From positions 124,001 to 188,000 of the forward strand of contig SCOX01000003.1 of assembly GCA_005503055.1 (NCBI GenBank): a stretch of DNA of 64,000 nt, in the 5' to 3' direction. Below, piece after piece: positions 20,540 to 29,902 of the stretch; positions within the stretch are counted from its first letter, which is position 1; every line of letters begins with the position of its first letter. This DNA comes from Lysobacteraceae bacterium P. GTDB taxonomy: Bacteria; Pseudomonadota; Gammaproteobacteria; Xanthomonadales; Xanthomonadaceae. The notes under the pieces were generated by a model. The model made no database searches. It saw only the letters and a list, made by a program, of their open reading frames with translations, and was not told where the DNA came from. The translations under genes and the position numbers were made by a program.

Positions 20540-21768
20540 CAGGCTTCTCCGCGGGAACGCAGGACGGTGAGGACGTCGTAGCAGGCGCCCATCGTGTGGT
20601 AGTCGGTCTTGCCGGCCGGGCTCTTCTCGTCGCTGTACTTGCGATTGCGACGGTCGAGGATGCGATACCACGCGCCATGTTCGTGGTCGACGAAATGCCG
20701 CCACGCGTAATCCCACAAGCGCACGTACCAGGCCCAGTAGTGCGCATCGGCGGTGGCGACGGCCAGGCGCGCGGCGGCCGCGAGCGATTCGGCCTGCACC
20801 CAGAAGTACTTGTCGTCGTCGCAGACCGCGAACGCCGGCGCGAGACCGAAGCCATAGCTCAAGCCGCCGTATTCGCCATCCCACGCGCGCTGCACGGCGA
20901 CGTCGAACAAATGCCGCGCCGTGTCGACAAGCCAGGCTTCCGGTGTCCCGCGCTGGCGAAGGTGACCGTCCAGGATCACGAGCAGCTTCGCCCACTCGGT
21001 CTGGTGCCCCGGCTGGTAGCCCCACGGACGGAACAGGTGTTTGGGATCGTCGCGGTGGTAATCCCAGTCGACGTTCCAGTCCTGGTCGTAGTGCTCCCAC
21101 ACGAGCCCCTCGGCCTTCGCGGCCTGGACTCGCGTCACGCGGTCGGCCAGCGCGAGAGCGCGCTCGAGGAAGCGCGGCTGGCTCGTTGCCTCGAACGCGG
21201 CGAGCATCGCCTCGCACATGTGCATGTTGGCGTTCTGTCCGCGATAGGCGGAGAAGTTCCACTGCTCGTCCGCTTCGTCGCGGTAGAGGCCTGCATCGCC
21301 ATCCCAGAAGCGCGCTTCAAGTAGGTCCCAGGTCTCGTCGATCCAGGGCACGACTTCCTCGATACCCGCCTTCAGTGCCGTCGAGTACGCGAGCAGGACG
21401 AAGGCCACGCCGTAGCAATGGTTGGTTCGATCTTCCGCAACGCCGTCGCGGATCGTCCACGCATAGCCACCCGTCCCGGCATCGCGGTGCACATCACGCA
21501 GGTAACGCAACCCGTGGCGCGCCGCGTCGAGGAATTCAGCATTGCCGAACTCGCGCGACGCCATCGCGTAGCTGAAGACAAAGCGGGTGCTGCTCACCAG
21601 ATGACGGTGAGACGCGTCGTAGACGCTGCCGTCGTCGCGGAAGTAGTGGAAGAAGCCGCCGTCGGGATCGATCGCGCGAGGATGATAGAAGGCCATCGTG
21701 TCGGCGATATGCGCGCGCAGGAAGGCTTCGCTGCGGAAATTCGGATCGGAGTCCTGGAGGGGCGTCAT
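20539..21768 (-). CDS. AGE-family sugar isomerase/epimerase, probably D-mannose isomerase
   Basis: A 409-residue cytoplasmic (alpha/alpha)6-barrel protein of the N-acylglucosamine 2-epimerase family. Visible motifs are HRHLVSSTRFVFSYAMA, HCYGVAFVLLAYS, NMHMCEAMLAAFEAT and RPWGYQPGHQTEWAKLL, the histidine/arginine-rich stretches that line the active site of mannose isomerase and YihS-like enzymes. In this mannosidase operon the most economical role is interconversion of mannose and fructose; 2-epimerisation of another sugar cannot be excluded. It overlaps the upstream sugar kinase gene by four bases (ATGA). Confidence 0.85.
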   Translation of the reverse strand: MTPLQDSDPNFRSEAFLRAHIADTMAFYHPRAIDPDGGFFHYFRDDGSVYDASHRHLVSSTRFVFSYAMASREFGNAEFLDAARHGLRYLRDVHRDAGTGGYAWTIRDGVAEDRTNHCYGVAFVLLAYSTALKAGIEEVVPWIDETWDLLEARFWDGDAGLYRDEADEQWNFSAYRGQNANMHMCEAMLAAFEATSQPRFLERALALADRVTRVQAAKAEGLVWEHYDQDWNVDWDYHRDDPKHLFRPWGYQPGHQTEWAKLLVILDGHLRQRGTPEAWLVDTARHLFDVAVQRAWDGEYGGLSYGFGLAPAFAVCDDDKYFWVQAESLAAAARLAVATADAHYWAWYVRLWDYAWRHFVDHEHGAWYRILDRRNRKYSDEKSPAGKTDYHTMGACYDVLTVLRSRGEA

Positions 21769-22772
21769 GGCGTGGTCCGCAGGAGGGTTTCGAGGTCTTC
21801 GTCCGAGGGCATCGCGGCGAATGCGCCGTGCTTAGTCGCTGCCAGCGCGCCGCCGGCCGCGGCATGCCGCAGCGCATCGGCGATGGCCGACTCGTCCGCG
21901 AGCCACGCATCGAAGCCGTCGGCTGTCACGCCGCGCGTCACCAGCCGTTGCAACAGCGCGCCCACGAACGCATCGCCGGCGGCGGTGGTGTCCACGACCG
22001 GAACGCGGAACGCCGGCACTTCGCCGACCCCTGCGCGTGTGTGCCAGCGGATCGGTTTGCCGCCATCGGTGATGAGGACCAGGCGCGCCTGGCCTTGCCA
22101 CAGGCGCTGCAGCATCGCGTTGTGGTGGCCCGCGCGACGAATCAGGAAGTCGGCCTCGCTGCGGCACAGCTTGATGATGTCGGCCTCCGCCAGCGCTTCC
22201 CACAGGCGCGGTGCCGCATCGAAACCCTCCGGCCATAACGAAGGCCGCAGGTTGAGGTCCATGCTGACCAGTGCGCCGTGCTCGCGCGCCATTCGCATTC
22301 CGGCGACGGTGGTCTGCGCGATGTCGGCCTCGGTCAGGCTGTTGGAGCACACATGCATCACGGCCGCGTCGGCGAAGGCCTCGCTGCGGAAGTGTTCGAC
22401 GCGGAACAGCAGGTCGGCCGCTGGTGGACGATAGAAGCTGAAGCTGCGCTCGCCTTCTTCGTCCAGAGATACGAACGCCAGCGCCGTGCGCGCCTCGCCG
22501 GTATGCACCGCGAAGCGCGTATCGACCCCGAAGGCGCGCAGCTGCGACATCAGGAACTCGCCGAACATGTCTACGCCGAGCATGCCGACGAAGCGAGCGT
22601 TGCCTCCCAGGCGCGCGACCGCGGCGCTGACATTGGCCGGCGCGCCGCCGGCGAACTCGACGAAATGGCGCGGCTGCCCCACCAGCGCGGGAAGCGCGAG
22701 GAAATCGATCAATGCCTCGCCGAAGCAGACGATGGCATCGCGTTTGACGGTGTCGGTCATCGGCGTGCTCAT
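21765..22772 (-). CDS. PfkB-family sugar kinase, probably fructokinase
   Basis: A 335-residue ribokinase-fold enzyme: CFGEALIDFL at the N-terminus, GGAPANVSAAVARLGG (sugar-binding PfkB signature 1) and the C-terminal DTTAAGDAFVGALL, which holds the catalytic Asp and the anion hole. With a mannose isomerase next door, phosphorylation of fructose to fructose-6-phosphate is the likely task. The ATG at 22770-22772 overlaps the transporter stop by four bases; a start 12 bases downstream (MTDTVKR) is possible. Confidence 0.88.
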   Translation of the reverse strand: MSTPMTDTVKRDAIVCFGEALIDFLALPALVGQPRHFVEFAGGAPANVSAAVARLGGNARFVGMLGVDMFGEFLMSQLRAFGVDTRFAVHTGEARTALAFVSLDEEGERSFSFYRPPAADLLFRVEHFRSEAFADAAVMHVCSNSLTEADIAQTTVAGMRMAREHGALVSMDLNLRPSLWPEGFDAAPRLWEALAEADIIKLCRSEADFLIRRAGHHNAMLQRLWQGQARLVLITDGGKPIRWHTRAGVGEVPAFRVPVVDTTAAGDAFVGALLQRLVTRGVTADGFDAWLADESAIADALRHAAAGGALAATKHGAFAAMPSDEDLETLLRTTP

Positions 22773-24055
22773 GGCGTCGCCACCGCTACCGGCGCAGCGT
22801 CGGCATTCACGCGTCGCGCGCCGCGAAATCCGTACCACGCGACGAACGCATAGCACAGAAGCGGCAGCACGAATGCCGTCTGCACGCCGACGCGATCGGC
22901 GAGAAGGCCCTGCAGCAGCGGCACCACGGCACCGCCGACGATCGCCATCACCAGCAGGCTGGAGGCTTTGCTGGTCAGCGGGCCAAGCCCTTCGATGCCG
23001 AGGGTGAAGATCGTGGGGAACATGATCGAATTGAACAGGCCGATCGCGACCACGCTCCACAACGCCACGTCGCCCTGCGTCGACATCGTCGTCGCCAGCA
23101 AGGCCATCGCGCCGATGGCGAACACGCCCAGGAGCACGCGCGGCTCGACCCTGCGCAGCAGGAAGGACCCGACGAAGCGGCCGACCATCGCCGAACCCCA
23201 GTAATAGGCGACGTAACGCGTCGCGGTGGCCTCATCGAATGCGCCGATGCGCGGGTCGCTGATGTAGTTGATCAGGAAGCTGCCGATCCCCACCTCCGCG
23301 CCGACATAGACGAAGATGCCGACCACACCGAAGCGCAGATGGCGGTGGCGCAGCACTTCGGCGAACGTGTGGCGTTGATGGTCGGCGCGTTCGGTGGCTT
23401 CGGTAAGCGCCGGCAGGCGGAACAGCACGACGAACGCGGCCAACACGAACAGCCCCAGCGCGATGCCAAGATACGGCAGCTGCACCGATTCGGCCTGCGC
23501 GATGCGGTAGGCGGCCTGTTGCGTGGCGGGCATCTGCGCGAGCTCGACGCTGCCGACCACCGCGATGGACAGGATCATCGGCCCGATCAGCAAGGGTGCG
23601 ATGGTGTGGCCGAACGAATTGAGCGCCTGCGCGAGCGTGAGTCGGCTCGATGCGCTCTGCGCCTCACCGAGCAGCGCGATGTACGGATTGGCCGACACCT
23701 GCAGCAGCGTGATGCCGCTGGCGAGCACGAACAGCGCGAACAGGAACAGCGGGTACGACGGCAACTTCGCAGCGGGGAAGAACAGCAGTGCGCCCACGCC
23801 CGCCACGCACAGGCCCATGACGATGCTGCGCTTGTAGCCGGCGATCGCCACCACCTTGCCCGCCGGCACCGACATGAGCAGGTAGGTGCTGAAGAAGGTG
23901 AACTGGATCAGCATCGTCTGCGCGTAGTTCATTTCGAACACGGCCTTCAGATGCGGGATCAGCACGTCGTTGAGGCTGGTGAGCGCGCCCCAGGTGAAGA
24001 AGATCATCGTCAGCACCGCGATCGCGGTGCGCGTGGACAAGGGGCGACCGCTCAT
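22769..24055 (-). CDS. MFS sugar permease, FucP/GluP-like
   Basis: A 428-residue inner-membrane transporter with 12 predicted segments. The N-terminus (FFTWGALTSLNDVLIPHLK) and SANPYIALLGEAQSASSRLTLAQALNSFGHTIAPL match the FHS/FucP-type hexose:H+ symporters that carry glucose, galactose, mannose or fucose. In this operon mannose (or a mannoside) is the likely cargo. Its start overlaps the LacI stop by four bases and its end overlaps the kinase start by four bases. Confidence 0.9.
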   Translation of the reverse strand: MSGRPLSTRTAIAVLTMIFFTWGALTSLNDVLIPHLKAVFEMNYAQTMLIQFTFFSTYLLMSVPAGKVVAIAGYKRSIVMGLCVAGVGALLFFPAAKLPSYPLFLFALFVLASGITLLQVSANPYIALLGEAQSASSRLTLAQALNSFGHTIAPLLIGPMILSIAVVGSVELAQMPATQQAAYRIAQAESVQLPYLGIALGLFVLAAFVVLFRLPALTEATERADHQRHTFAEVLRHRHLRFGVVGIFVYVGAEVGIGSFLINYISDPRIGAFDEATATRYVAYYWGSAMVGRFVGSFLLRRVEPRVLLGVFAIGAMALLATTMSTQGDVALWSVVAIGLFNSIMFPTIFTLGIEGLGPLTSKASSLLVMAIVGGAVVPLLQGLLADRVGVQTAFVLPLLCYAFVAWYGFRGARRVNADAAPVAVATP

Positions 24056-25092
24056 GCGGCGTCTCCGGGCAAGGTGAACTGGCTGCTCGCACGCAAGTGA
24101 AGACTCACGGGAGCGATGGTGGCGGCCGATGGCGTGGCCGGGTCGCGCAGGCGTTGCAGGATCAGGCTGGCGGCCTGGCGACCGCGCGCGCGCGGATCGA
24201 CCGCAACGGTCGTTAACGGCGGTGCGCTGACCGCGGCTTCGGGGATGTCGTCGAAACCGGTGACTGCGAAATCGTGGCCGGCGCGTCGCCCGCGCGTGGA
24301 CAGGCCGGCGATCAGGCCGAGCGCGACGGCGTCGTTGTAGCAAACGGCGGCGGTGGGCGCCGGGTCGCGCACGAACAGCGCGCCGGTCTGCCGCGCCGCT
24401 TCCAGGCGCGTCGGCGAGCACTCGACGATCCACTGCGGCTCCGGCGACAGGCCCGCATCGGCAAGCGCCGCCCGATAACCGGCGCGACGCTCATGGCAGG
24501 AGCTGGATGCTTCGTGGCCGCCAAAGAATGCAATGCGCCGATGGCCCTGGGCGAGCAGGTGTTCCGTCGCCAGCCGCGCGCCGTGCGTGTTGTCGAGGCC
24601 GAGGTAATCCCAGTCGCCGCCGAGCGCGCGGTTGAACACCAGCATCGGTGTGCGCATTCCCAGCAAGGTGCGCAGGCGCGCCGGATCGGTGCCTTCGGCC
24701 GGCGAGAGGATGATGCCGGCGGGGTCGTGTTCGAGCAGCGAGGCCAGCACGGTCTGCTGGCGTTCGGACGACTCGCCCGTGCTGCCCAGCAGCGTGACGT
24801 AGCCGGCGGCGGCGAGCGCCTCGTCCACGCCCGCCGCGAATTCGGCGAAGAACGGATTGGACAGGTCGTTGATGAGCAGGGCGACGGTCGAGGACTCGCG
24901 GCGCCGCAGATTGGCTGCGCCCCGGTGGTAGACGTAGCCCTGGCGCTTGAGCTCGGCCTCCACGCGCGCGCGGGTCTCCGCGTTCACCAGCGGACTGCCG
25001 CGCAGCACCAGCGACACGGTCGCGCGGGACAGGTCGCAAGCATGGGCGATATCTTCCAAGGTCACCCGGCCGCGCAGGGCGGGGGCGGTCAT
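24052..25092 (-). CDS. LacI-family transcriptional repressor of the mannose locus
   Basis: A 346-residue regulator. Residues ~10-55 are the LacI helix-turn-helix and hinge (VTLEDIAHACDLSRATVSLV), followed by a periplasmic-binding-protein-like sensor domain (STVALLINDLSNPFFAEFAA, VTGFDDIPEAAVSAPPLTTV). The ATG at 25090-25092 is the last one before the HTH. It is first in the five-gene operon and faces the GH92 gene across a region holding two TTTAGA-N4-TCTAAA-type sites, which it probably binds; the inducer may be mannose or a derivative. Confidence 0.92.
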   Translation of the reverse strand: MTAPALRGRVTLEDIAHACDLSRATVSLVLRGSPLVNAETRARVEAELKRQGYVYHRGAANLRRRESSTVALLINDLSNPFFAEFAAGVDEALAAAGYVTLLGSTGESSERQQTVLASLLEHDPAGIILSPAEGTDPARLRTLLGMRTPMLVFNRALGGDWDYLGLDNTHGARLATEHLLAQGHRRIAFFGGHEASSSCHERRAGYRAALADAGLSPEPQWIVECSPTRLEAARQTGALFVRDPAPTAAVCYNDAVALGLIAGLSTRGRRAGHDFAVTGFDDIPEAAVSAPPLTTVAVDPRARGRQAASLILQRLRDPATPSAATIAPVSLHLRASSQFTLPGDAA

Positions 25093-25121
25093 GGCGCGGA
25101 ACTCAGGGCGGAAGGCATTAA

Positions 25122-25137
25122 TTTGGATCGTTCTAAA
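25122..25137 (+). promoter_or_regulatory. Operator A, LacI-type site in front of the lacI operon
   Basis: TTTGGATCGTTCTAAA, an inverted repeat TTTrGA-N4-TCTAAA, 30 bases upstream of the repressor start. On the minus strand it overlaps a possible -10 box (TAGAAC, 25135-25130) that has TTGCCC 17 bases upstream, so binding would block the operon promoter. Confidence 0.72.
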
Positions 25138-25222
25138 TTGCCGCATCCTGCTGGGCAAACCCATGGGGCGCAATCGTGCAATGCAACATGAACCCGGCGG
25201 CGCGGCCGTGCTAGCGTGCGGA

Positions 25223-25238
25223 ATTAGAACGATCTAAA
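25223..25238 (-). promoter_or_regulatory. Operator B, LacI-type site in front of the GH92 gene
   Basis: ATTAGAACGATCTAAA, the near-exact reverse complement of operator A, lies 38 bases upstream of the GH92 start. The two sites are 101 bp apart, so one repressor could control both divergent units, possibly by looping. Confidence 0.72.
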
Positions 25239-25276
25239 CCGCGATCGCCCCCACGGGCCGTCGCACAGGAGCGCCC

Positions 25277-27634
25277 ATGTCCCGTCGTGCCCGTTCCCTG
25301 CCCCTGCGCCTGACCGCCGCCGCCTTGTGGATCGCGGGAGGCCTCGCGTTCGCGGCCTCGCCGTCCGGCGGTGCCGGCGCGAAGGCCTACGCCTCGGTTG
25401 ATCCCTTCATCGGCACCGGCGGGGAAGGCCACACCTTTCCCGGGGCGACGGTGCCCTTCGGGATGGTGCAGTTGAGTCCCGACACGCAGATCAAGTCGCG
25501 CAAGGAAGGTTACGACTGGGCCGCCGGCTACCGGTATGACGACCACACCATCGTCGGCTTCTCGCACACGCACTTCTCCGGAACCGGGCATTCCGATCTC
25601 GGCGACGTGCTGGTGATGCCGATCGCGGGTGAGGTGAAACTCGAGCGCGGCGACGCGGACAAGCCCGGCAGCGGCTACACCTCGCGCTTCGACCACAAGG
25701 ACGAAATGGCCGAACCCGGCTATTACGCGGTGACGCTGCGCGACTACGGCATTCGTGCCGAACTCACTGCGAGCCCGCGCGTCGGCGTGCACCGCTACCG
25801 CTTCCCGAAGGGCAAGCCGGCGCACGTCGTCGTGGACCTGCGCACGAGCATGTACGACTATCCGGGCAAGGTGCAGTGGTCGCGCATGCGGATGCGCCCG
25901 GACGGTACGCTCACCGGCTTTCGCGAAACGCGGGGCTGGGCGCCGGGGCGGCAGCTCTACTTCGCGATGCGTTTTTCCCGGCCCATCAGCGGACACCAGT
26001 TCCACGACACCGAACAGGATGTCGTCTACAAGGGCTTTCCGCCGCCGGGCGAGAAGGATCCGCGCCAGCGCGCGCAGATCGAAGGGCGGCAGCTCGTCGG
26101 CGCGCTCGACTTCGATGGGGTCGCGGGTGAAACGATGATGGTGAAGGTCGCGATCTCGCCGGTCAGCGAGGACGGTGCGATCGCAAACCTCGACGCAGAA
26201 GTTCCGGGCTGGGACTTCGACGGCGTGCGTCGCGAAGCGAAGGCGCAGTGGACGCAGGCGTTGGGTGCGCTCGACATCGACGCCCCCGAGCCGATGCGCC
26301 GCAGCGTCTACACCGCGCTGTATCACACGCTGATGGGGCCGACGCTGTTCATGGACGCCGACGGACGTTATCGCGGTCCGGACAATGCGGTGCACCAGGC
26401 GAAGGGCTTCACGCACTACTCCACGTTTTCGCTGTGGGATACGTACCGCGCGCTGCATCCGCTGCTGACGCTGGTGCAGCCGGAGCAGCGCACGAACGAC
26501 ATCGTCAACTCCTTGCTCGCCTCGCGGCGCGAAAGCCCGTACGGAGTGCTGCCGGTGTGGTCGTTCCACGGCCTGGAGACGTGGTGCATGATCGGTTACC
26601 ACGCGGTGCCCGTGATCGCCGATGCCTACATGAAGGGCATCCGCGGCTACGACGCCAACGAAGCGCTGGACGCGATGGTGGCCAGCGCCAGCTACGGTCC
26701 TTACGACGGCATCGCGCAGTACATGCAGTTGGGCTATGTGCCGATCGACGAGGAAGGCGAGGCCGCATCGAAGACGCTCGAATACGCGTTCGACGATTGG
26801 ACCATCTCGCGCATGGCCGGCGCGATGGGACGCGAGGACATCGCCGCGCAGTTCGGCAAGCGTGCGGGCAACTGGCGCCATGCCTTCGACGCGTCCACCG
26901 GCTTCATGCGCGCGCGCAAGCGCGACGGATCCTTCCGCGAGCCGTTCGATCCCACGGCCAGCGGCTACGGCACCGACTACACCGAAGGCAACGCGTGGCA
27001 GTACTCGTGGTACGTGCCGCAGGACGTGGCCGGACTGGCCGCGGCGCACGGCGGCGACGACAAACTGCTCGACAAGCTCGACCAGGTGTTCGACGCGAAG
27101 GTGGATCCGAAGGTCTTCGAGCACATGGAAGACATCACCGGCCTGATCGGCTGGTACGCGCACGGCAACGAGCCGAGCCATCACGTCGCCTATCTTTACG
27201 CCTACGCCGGCCAGCCGTGGCGCACGCAGGCGCGTCTTGGGCACATCATGAAGACGCAGTACGCACCGCGTCCCGATGGCCTGGCCGGCAATGACGACCT
27301 CGGGCAGATGTCGGCGTGGTACGTGTTCACTGCGCTGGGTTTCTACCCGGTCGCACCGGGAAGCAACGAGTACGTAATCGGTCGTCCGTTCCTGCCGCGT
27401 GTCACGCTCAACCTCGGCAATGGCAAGCGCTTCACCGTTGTCGCCGATGGTTTGGACGATGCGCACCACTTCATCGGTCGCGCCACGCTGAACGGAAAAC
27501 CGCTGGAGCGCGCTTACGTCCGCCACGAAGAGATCATGGCCGGCGGCGAACTTCGCTTCACGATGCAGGCCGAGCCGAACAAGGAATGGGCGAGCTCGCC
27601 GGACCAGCGCCCGTACTCGATGTCGACGCGCTGA
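25277..27634 (+). CDS. GH92 alpha-mannosidase (exported)
   Basis: A 785-residue exported exo-alpha-mannosidase. A Sec signal peptide (basic RRARSLPLRL, then a hydrophobic run to ~27) precedes the N-terminal beta-sandwich (VDPFIGTGGEGHTFPGATVP) and the (alpha/alpha)6 barrel with FSLWDTYRALHPL and GNDDLGQMSAWYVFTALGFY (residues ~672-691), which carries the family's catalytic acidic residues. GH92 enzymes are calcium-dependent and cleave alpha-1,2/1,3/1,4/1,6-mannosides of N-glycans; linkage cannot be told here. It is transcribed divergently from the lacI-GH47 operon and shares its operators. Confidence 0.95.
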   Translation: MSRRARSLPLRLTAAALWIAGGLAFAASPSGGAGAKAYASVDPFIGTGGEGHTFPGATVPFGMVQLSPDTQIKSRKEGYDWAAGYRYDDHTIVGFSHTHFSGTGHSDLGDVLVMPIAGEVKLERGDADKPGSGYTSRFDHKDEMAEPGYYAVTLRDYGIRAELTASPRVGVHRYRFPKGKPAHVVVDLRTSMYDYPGKVQWSRMRMRPDGTLTGFRETRGWAPGRQLYFAMRFSRPISGHQFHDTEQDVVYKGFPPPGEKDPRQRAQIEGRQLVGALDFDGVAGETMMVKVAISPVSEDGAIANLDAEVPGWDFDGVRREAKAQWTQALGALDIDAPEPMRRSVYTALYHTLMGPTLFMDADGRYRGPDNAVHQAKGFTHYSTFSLWDTYRALHPLLTLVQPEQRTNDIVNSLLASRRESPYGVLPVWSFHGLETWCMIGYHAVPVIADAYMKGIRGYDANEALDAMVASASYGPYDGIAQYMQLGYVPIDEEGEAASKTLEYAFDDWTISRMAGAMGREDIAAQFGKRAGNWRHAFDASTGFMRARKRDGSFREPFDPTASGYGTDYTEGNAWQYSWYVPQDVAGLAAAHGGDDKLLDKLDQVFDAKVDPKVFEHMEDITGLIGWYAHGNEPSHHVAYLYAYAGQPWRTQARLGHIMKTQYAPRPDGLAGNDDLGQMSAWYVFTALGFYPVAPGSNEYVIGRPFLPRVTLNLGNGKRFTVVADGLDDAHHFIGRATLNGKPLERAYVRHEEIMAGGELRFTMQAEPNKEWASSPDQRPYSMSTR

Positions 27635-27639
27635 ATCTC

Positions 27640-27661
27640 GTGCCCGGCGCCCGACGGGCAC
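27640..27661 (+). terminator. Candidate hairpin after the GH92 gene
   Basis: GTGCCCG (27640-27646) pairs with CGGGCAC (27655-27661) across an eight-base loop, five bases after the stop codon. No T-run follows, so this is a weak call. Confidence 0.35.
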
Positions 27662-27704
27662 GCCGGGTTGCATCCGTGGCGTGCTGCTAAACTCCGCAGC
27701 CCAC

Positions 27705-27780
<76 letters not shown>

Positions 27781-28039
27781 TCGTTGTCCGCATTTCGAAT
27801 TCGAATCTGCGTTCAAGTATGGGTTGATCTTTGACCAACCATGGTGGAAACAAGCGACGGTTGGCCGAGCAACGCCTGTCGTTCCCCTGCAGAGTCGCTT
27901 GCCACCCCGTTTAGCTAGATGGCCAAACCGTCGCGCGCTGGACCAGCACCTGCCCCGGCCGCTGTGGCACTGGGCATCTGGTTGTTGGCGAATGGGCAGC
28001 ATCCGAAGCCAACGCCAGCGCGCTCGACGGGGTTGGGGC
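27781..28039. other. AT-richer non-coding stretch after the tRNA
   Basis: About 260 bases with no convincing gene on either strand. The first ~80 bases are clearly richer in A/T than their surroundings and contain GGTTG...CAACC (around 27823-27841), a possible weak hairpin. It separates the tRNA from the end of the N-acetylgalactosamine operon. Confidence 0.5.
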
Positions 28040-29842
28040 CTACCGGAAGCCCGCTTCAATCTGCTCGAGCGATTTTCCGCGGGTCTCCGGCAGGAGGAAT
28101 GCGGCGACCAGGAAGTACATGAGGGTGCAGCCGGCCCAGAAGAAGAACATGCTCGCGTAGCCGTGATGCCCGACGGTGGGCAGGAAGATCGCTGCGATCA
28201 CGGTCGAGACGAACTGATTGATCAGCAGCGCGATGCTCATGCCGTTGGAGCGGATGCGGGTAGGCATGAGCTCCGACAGCGCCAGCCATACGCATACGCC
28301 CGGGCCCACCGCGAAGAAGGCAACGAACATGAGGATGCAGGCTGCCACGGCCCAGCCGTGCGCCGGCGGCGGCACCGGTCCGAGACTGGCGCGCTCGATC
28401 TCCAGCGGCGCGTGCGAAGCGATGGCGGGATCGGCGAAGGGATTGAGATGCAGGCGGCGGAAGAACGCGCCGATCACGCTGTCGGCCCGCACGCTGTCCT
28501 CGCGACGCAGCACCAGTTCGGCGTCGGGGGTGTCGCTGCGCACCGATCGCACGTTGCTGAAGCCGCCGTAGCGGTAGGACACGGTCAGTTGTTGTGGCTG
28601 ATTGAGGGTCTCGACACCCAGTTGCCGCCACTGCGTCGCATCGAGCCGCAGCGCCAGCGCGTCGCCACTGACGTGGCGCTGCAACGCCAGGTGCACATCG
28701 TCGCGGCCGCGTTCGACCTGCAGGAACAGCAGGCCCGTGCAGACCAGCGCCACCATGATTCCACCGGTGCCGAGCATCAGCAGGAACTTGCGGCCCTTGC
28801 GATCCACCAGCACCAGCGCCACCACGGTCATCACGGCGTTGAGCAGCTTGATCGCCACGTCCGCACCGTTGGCAACGGCGCCGGGCAGGCCTGCCTGCTG
28901 CAGGATGTTGACCGCGTAGGCCAGTACCGAATTGATGCCGGTCGCCTGCGTGAAGGCCAGCACCACGCAGGCCAACAGGAACGGCCACACGTAGCGACGA
29001 CTGAGCAGACGGTCGCGCTCCCGCGTACCGGTGGCGACGGGCTGCAGGCTGGCCTGCATCCGTGCAAGCGTAGTCTCCACCTCGGACGCGGCGACGGTGC
29101 GCTGCAGGGCGGCGCGGGCGTGATCGATGCGGCCGCGGCGTGCCAGCCAGCGTGGCGACTCGCTCAACAGCAGCACGCCGCAGGTGAACACCAGACCCGG
29201 CAGCAGGCAGGTCCAGAAGATCGTCCGCCAAGCGTGGTCCTGCGCTTCGAACAGGACACGGCGCTGCTCCGCGCCGGGCAGGTGCTGCGCGGCCGTCGCT
29301 GCGGCGTCGACCGCATGCGCGTGGTAGAGCCCGATCAACGCCGCCAGCAGCAAACCGATGGTCAACAGCAACTGGAACATCGCCGCGCCGCGTCCGCGTC
29401 GTTCCGGGCTCAGCACTTCGGCCAGATACAGCGGCACCACCACGCCGATGAGACCTCCGCTGACGCCTTGCAGAAGGCGGCCCAGCAGCAGCGGCCAGTA
29501 GCCGCTGGCCAGCGCCATGACTGGAATGCTGGCGGTGAACAGTACGCCGGCCAACAGCATCGCGCCGCGCCGTCCGACCAGGTCGGCGACGGTCCCGGCG
29601 AACAACGACGACAGCACACTGCCCAGCAGCACAGCGGCGACGACAAAGCCCAGCTGCTGGCTGCTCAGGTGCCAGCTGCTGGTGGCGGTGGCTTCCAGGT
29701 AAGGCAGCGCGCCGGCGATGATGCCGATGTCGATGCCATAGAGCAGGCCGCCCATGCCGGCGATGAAGAGCAGGTAGCGTACCTGCCACGACGGTGATGC
29801 GAGTGCGGCGTGCGCGGGCAGAGCGGCGGAAACGTCGTTCAT
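28040..29842 (-). CDS. Sugar-porter MFS transporter with a large loop insertion
   Basis: A 600-residue inner-membrane sugar porter: GMGGLLYGIDIGIIAGALPYL, the GRR loop motif after segment 2, ESPRWLARRGR before the central loop, and a C-terminal PETRGKSLEQIE. Normal members have 450-500 residues. The surplus is a hydrophilic insert of ~115 residues at ~378-492, between segments 9 and 10, which should face the periplasm. It is last in the agaS-to-transporter gene series, 60 bp after the deacetylase gene, so GalNAc or a GalNAc oligosaccharide is the likely cargo. Confidence 0.88.
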   Translation of the reverse strand: MNDVSAALPAHAALASPSWQVRYLLFIAGMGGLLYGIDIGIIAGALPYLEATATSSWHLSSQQLGFVVAAVLLGSVLSSLFAGTVADLVGRRGAMLLAGVLFTASIPVMALASGYWPLLLGRLLQGVSGGLIGVVVPLYLAEVLSPERRGRGAAMFQLLLTIGLLLAALIGLYHAHAVDAAATAAQHLPGAEQRRVLFEAQDHAWRTIFWTCLLPGLVFTCGVLLLSESPRWLARRGRIDHARAALQRTVAASEVETTLARMQASLQPVATGTRERDRLLSRRYVWPFLLACVVLAFTQATGINSVLAYAVNILQQAGLPGAVANGADVAIKLLNAVMTVVALVLVDRKGRKFLLMLGTGGIMVALVCTGLLFLQVERGRDDVHLALQRHVSGDALALRLDATQWRQLGVETLNQPQQLTVSYRYGGFSNVRSVRSDTPDAELVLRREDSVRADSVIGAFFRRLHLNPFADPAIASHAPLEIERASLGPVPPPAHGWAVAACILMFVAFFAVGPGVCVWLALSELMPTRIRSNGMSIALLINQFVSTVIAAIFLPTVGHHGYASMFFFWAGCTLMYFLVAAFLLPETRGKSLEQIEAGFR

Positions 29843-29902
29843 CGTGCGGTCCTGTCGGCAGCGCCGCTGGTGGTGCGGCGCGTGGTGTCAGTCGAGCCGG
29901 AT

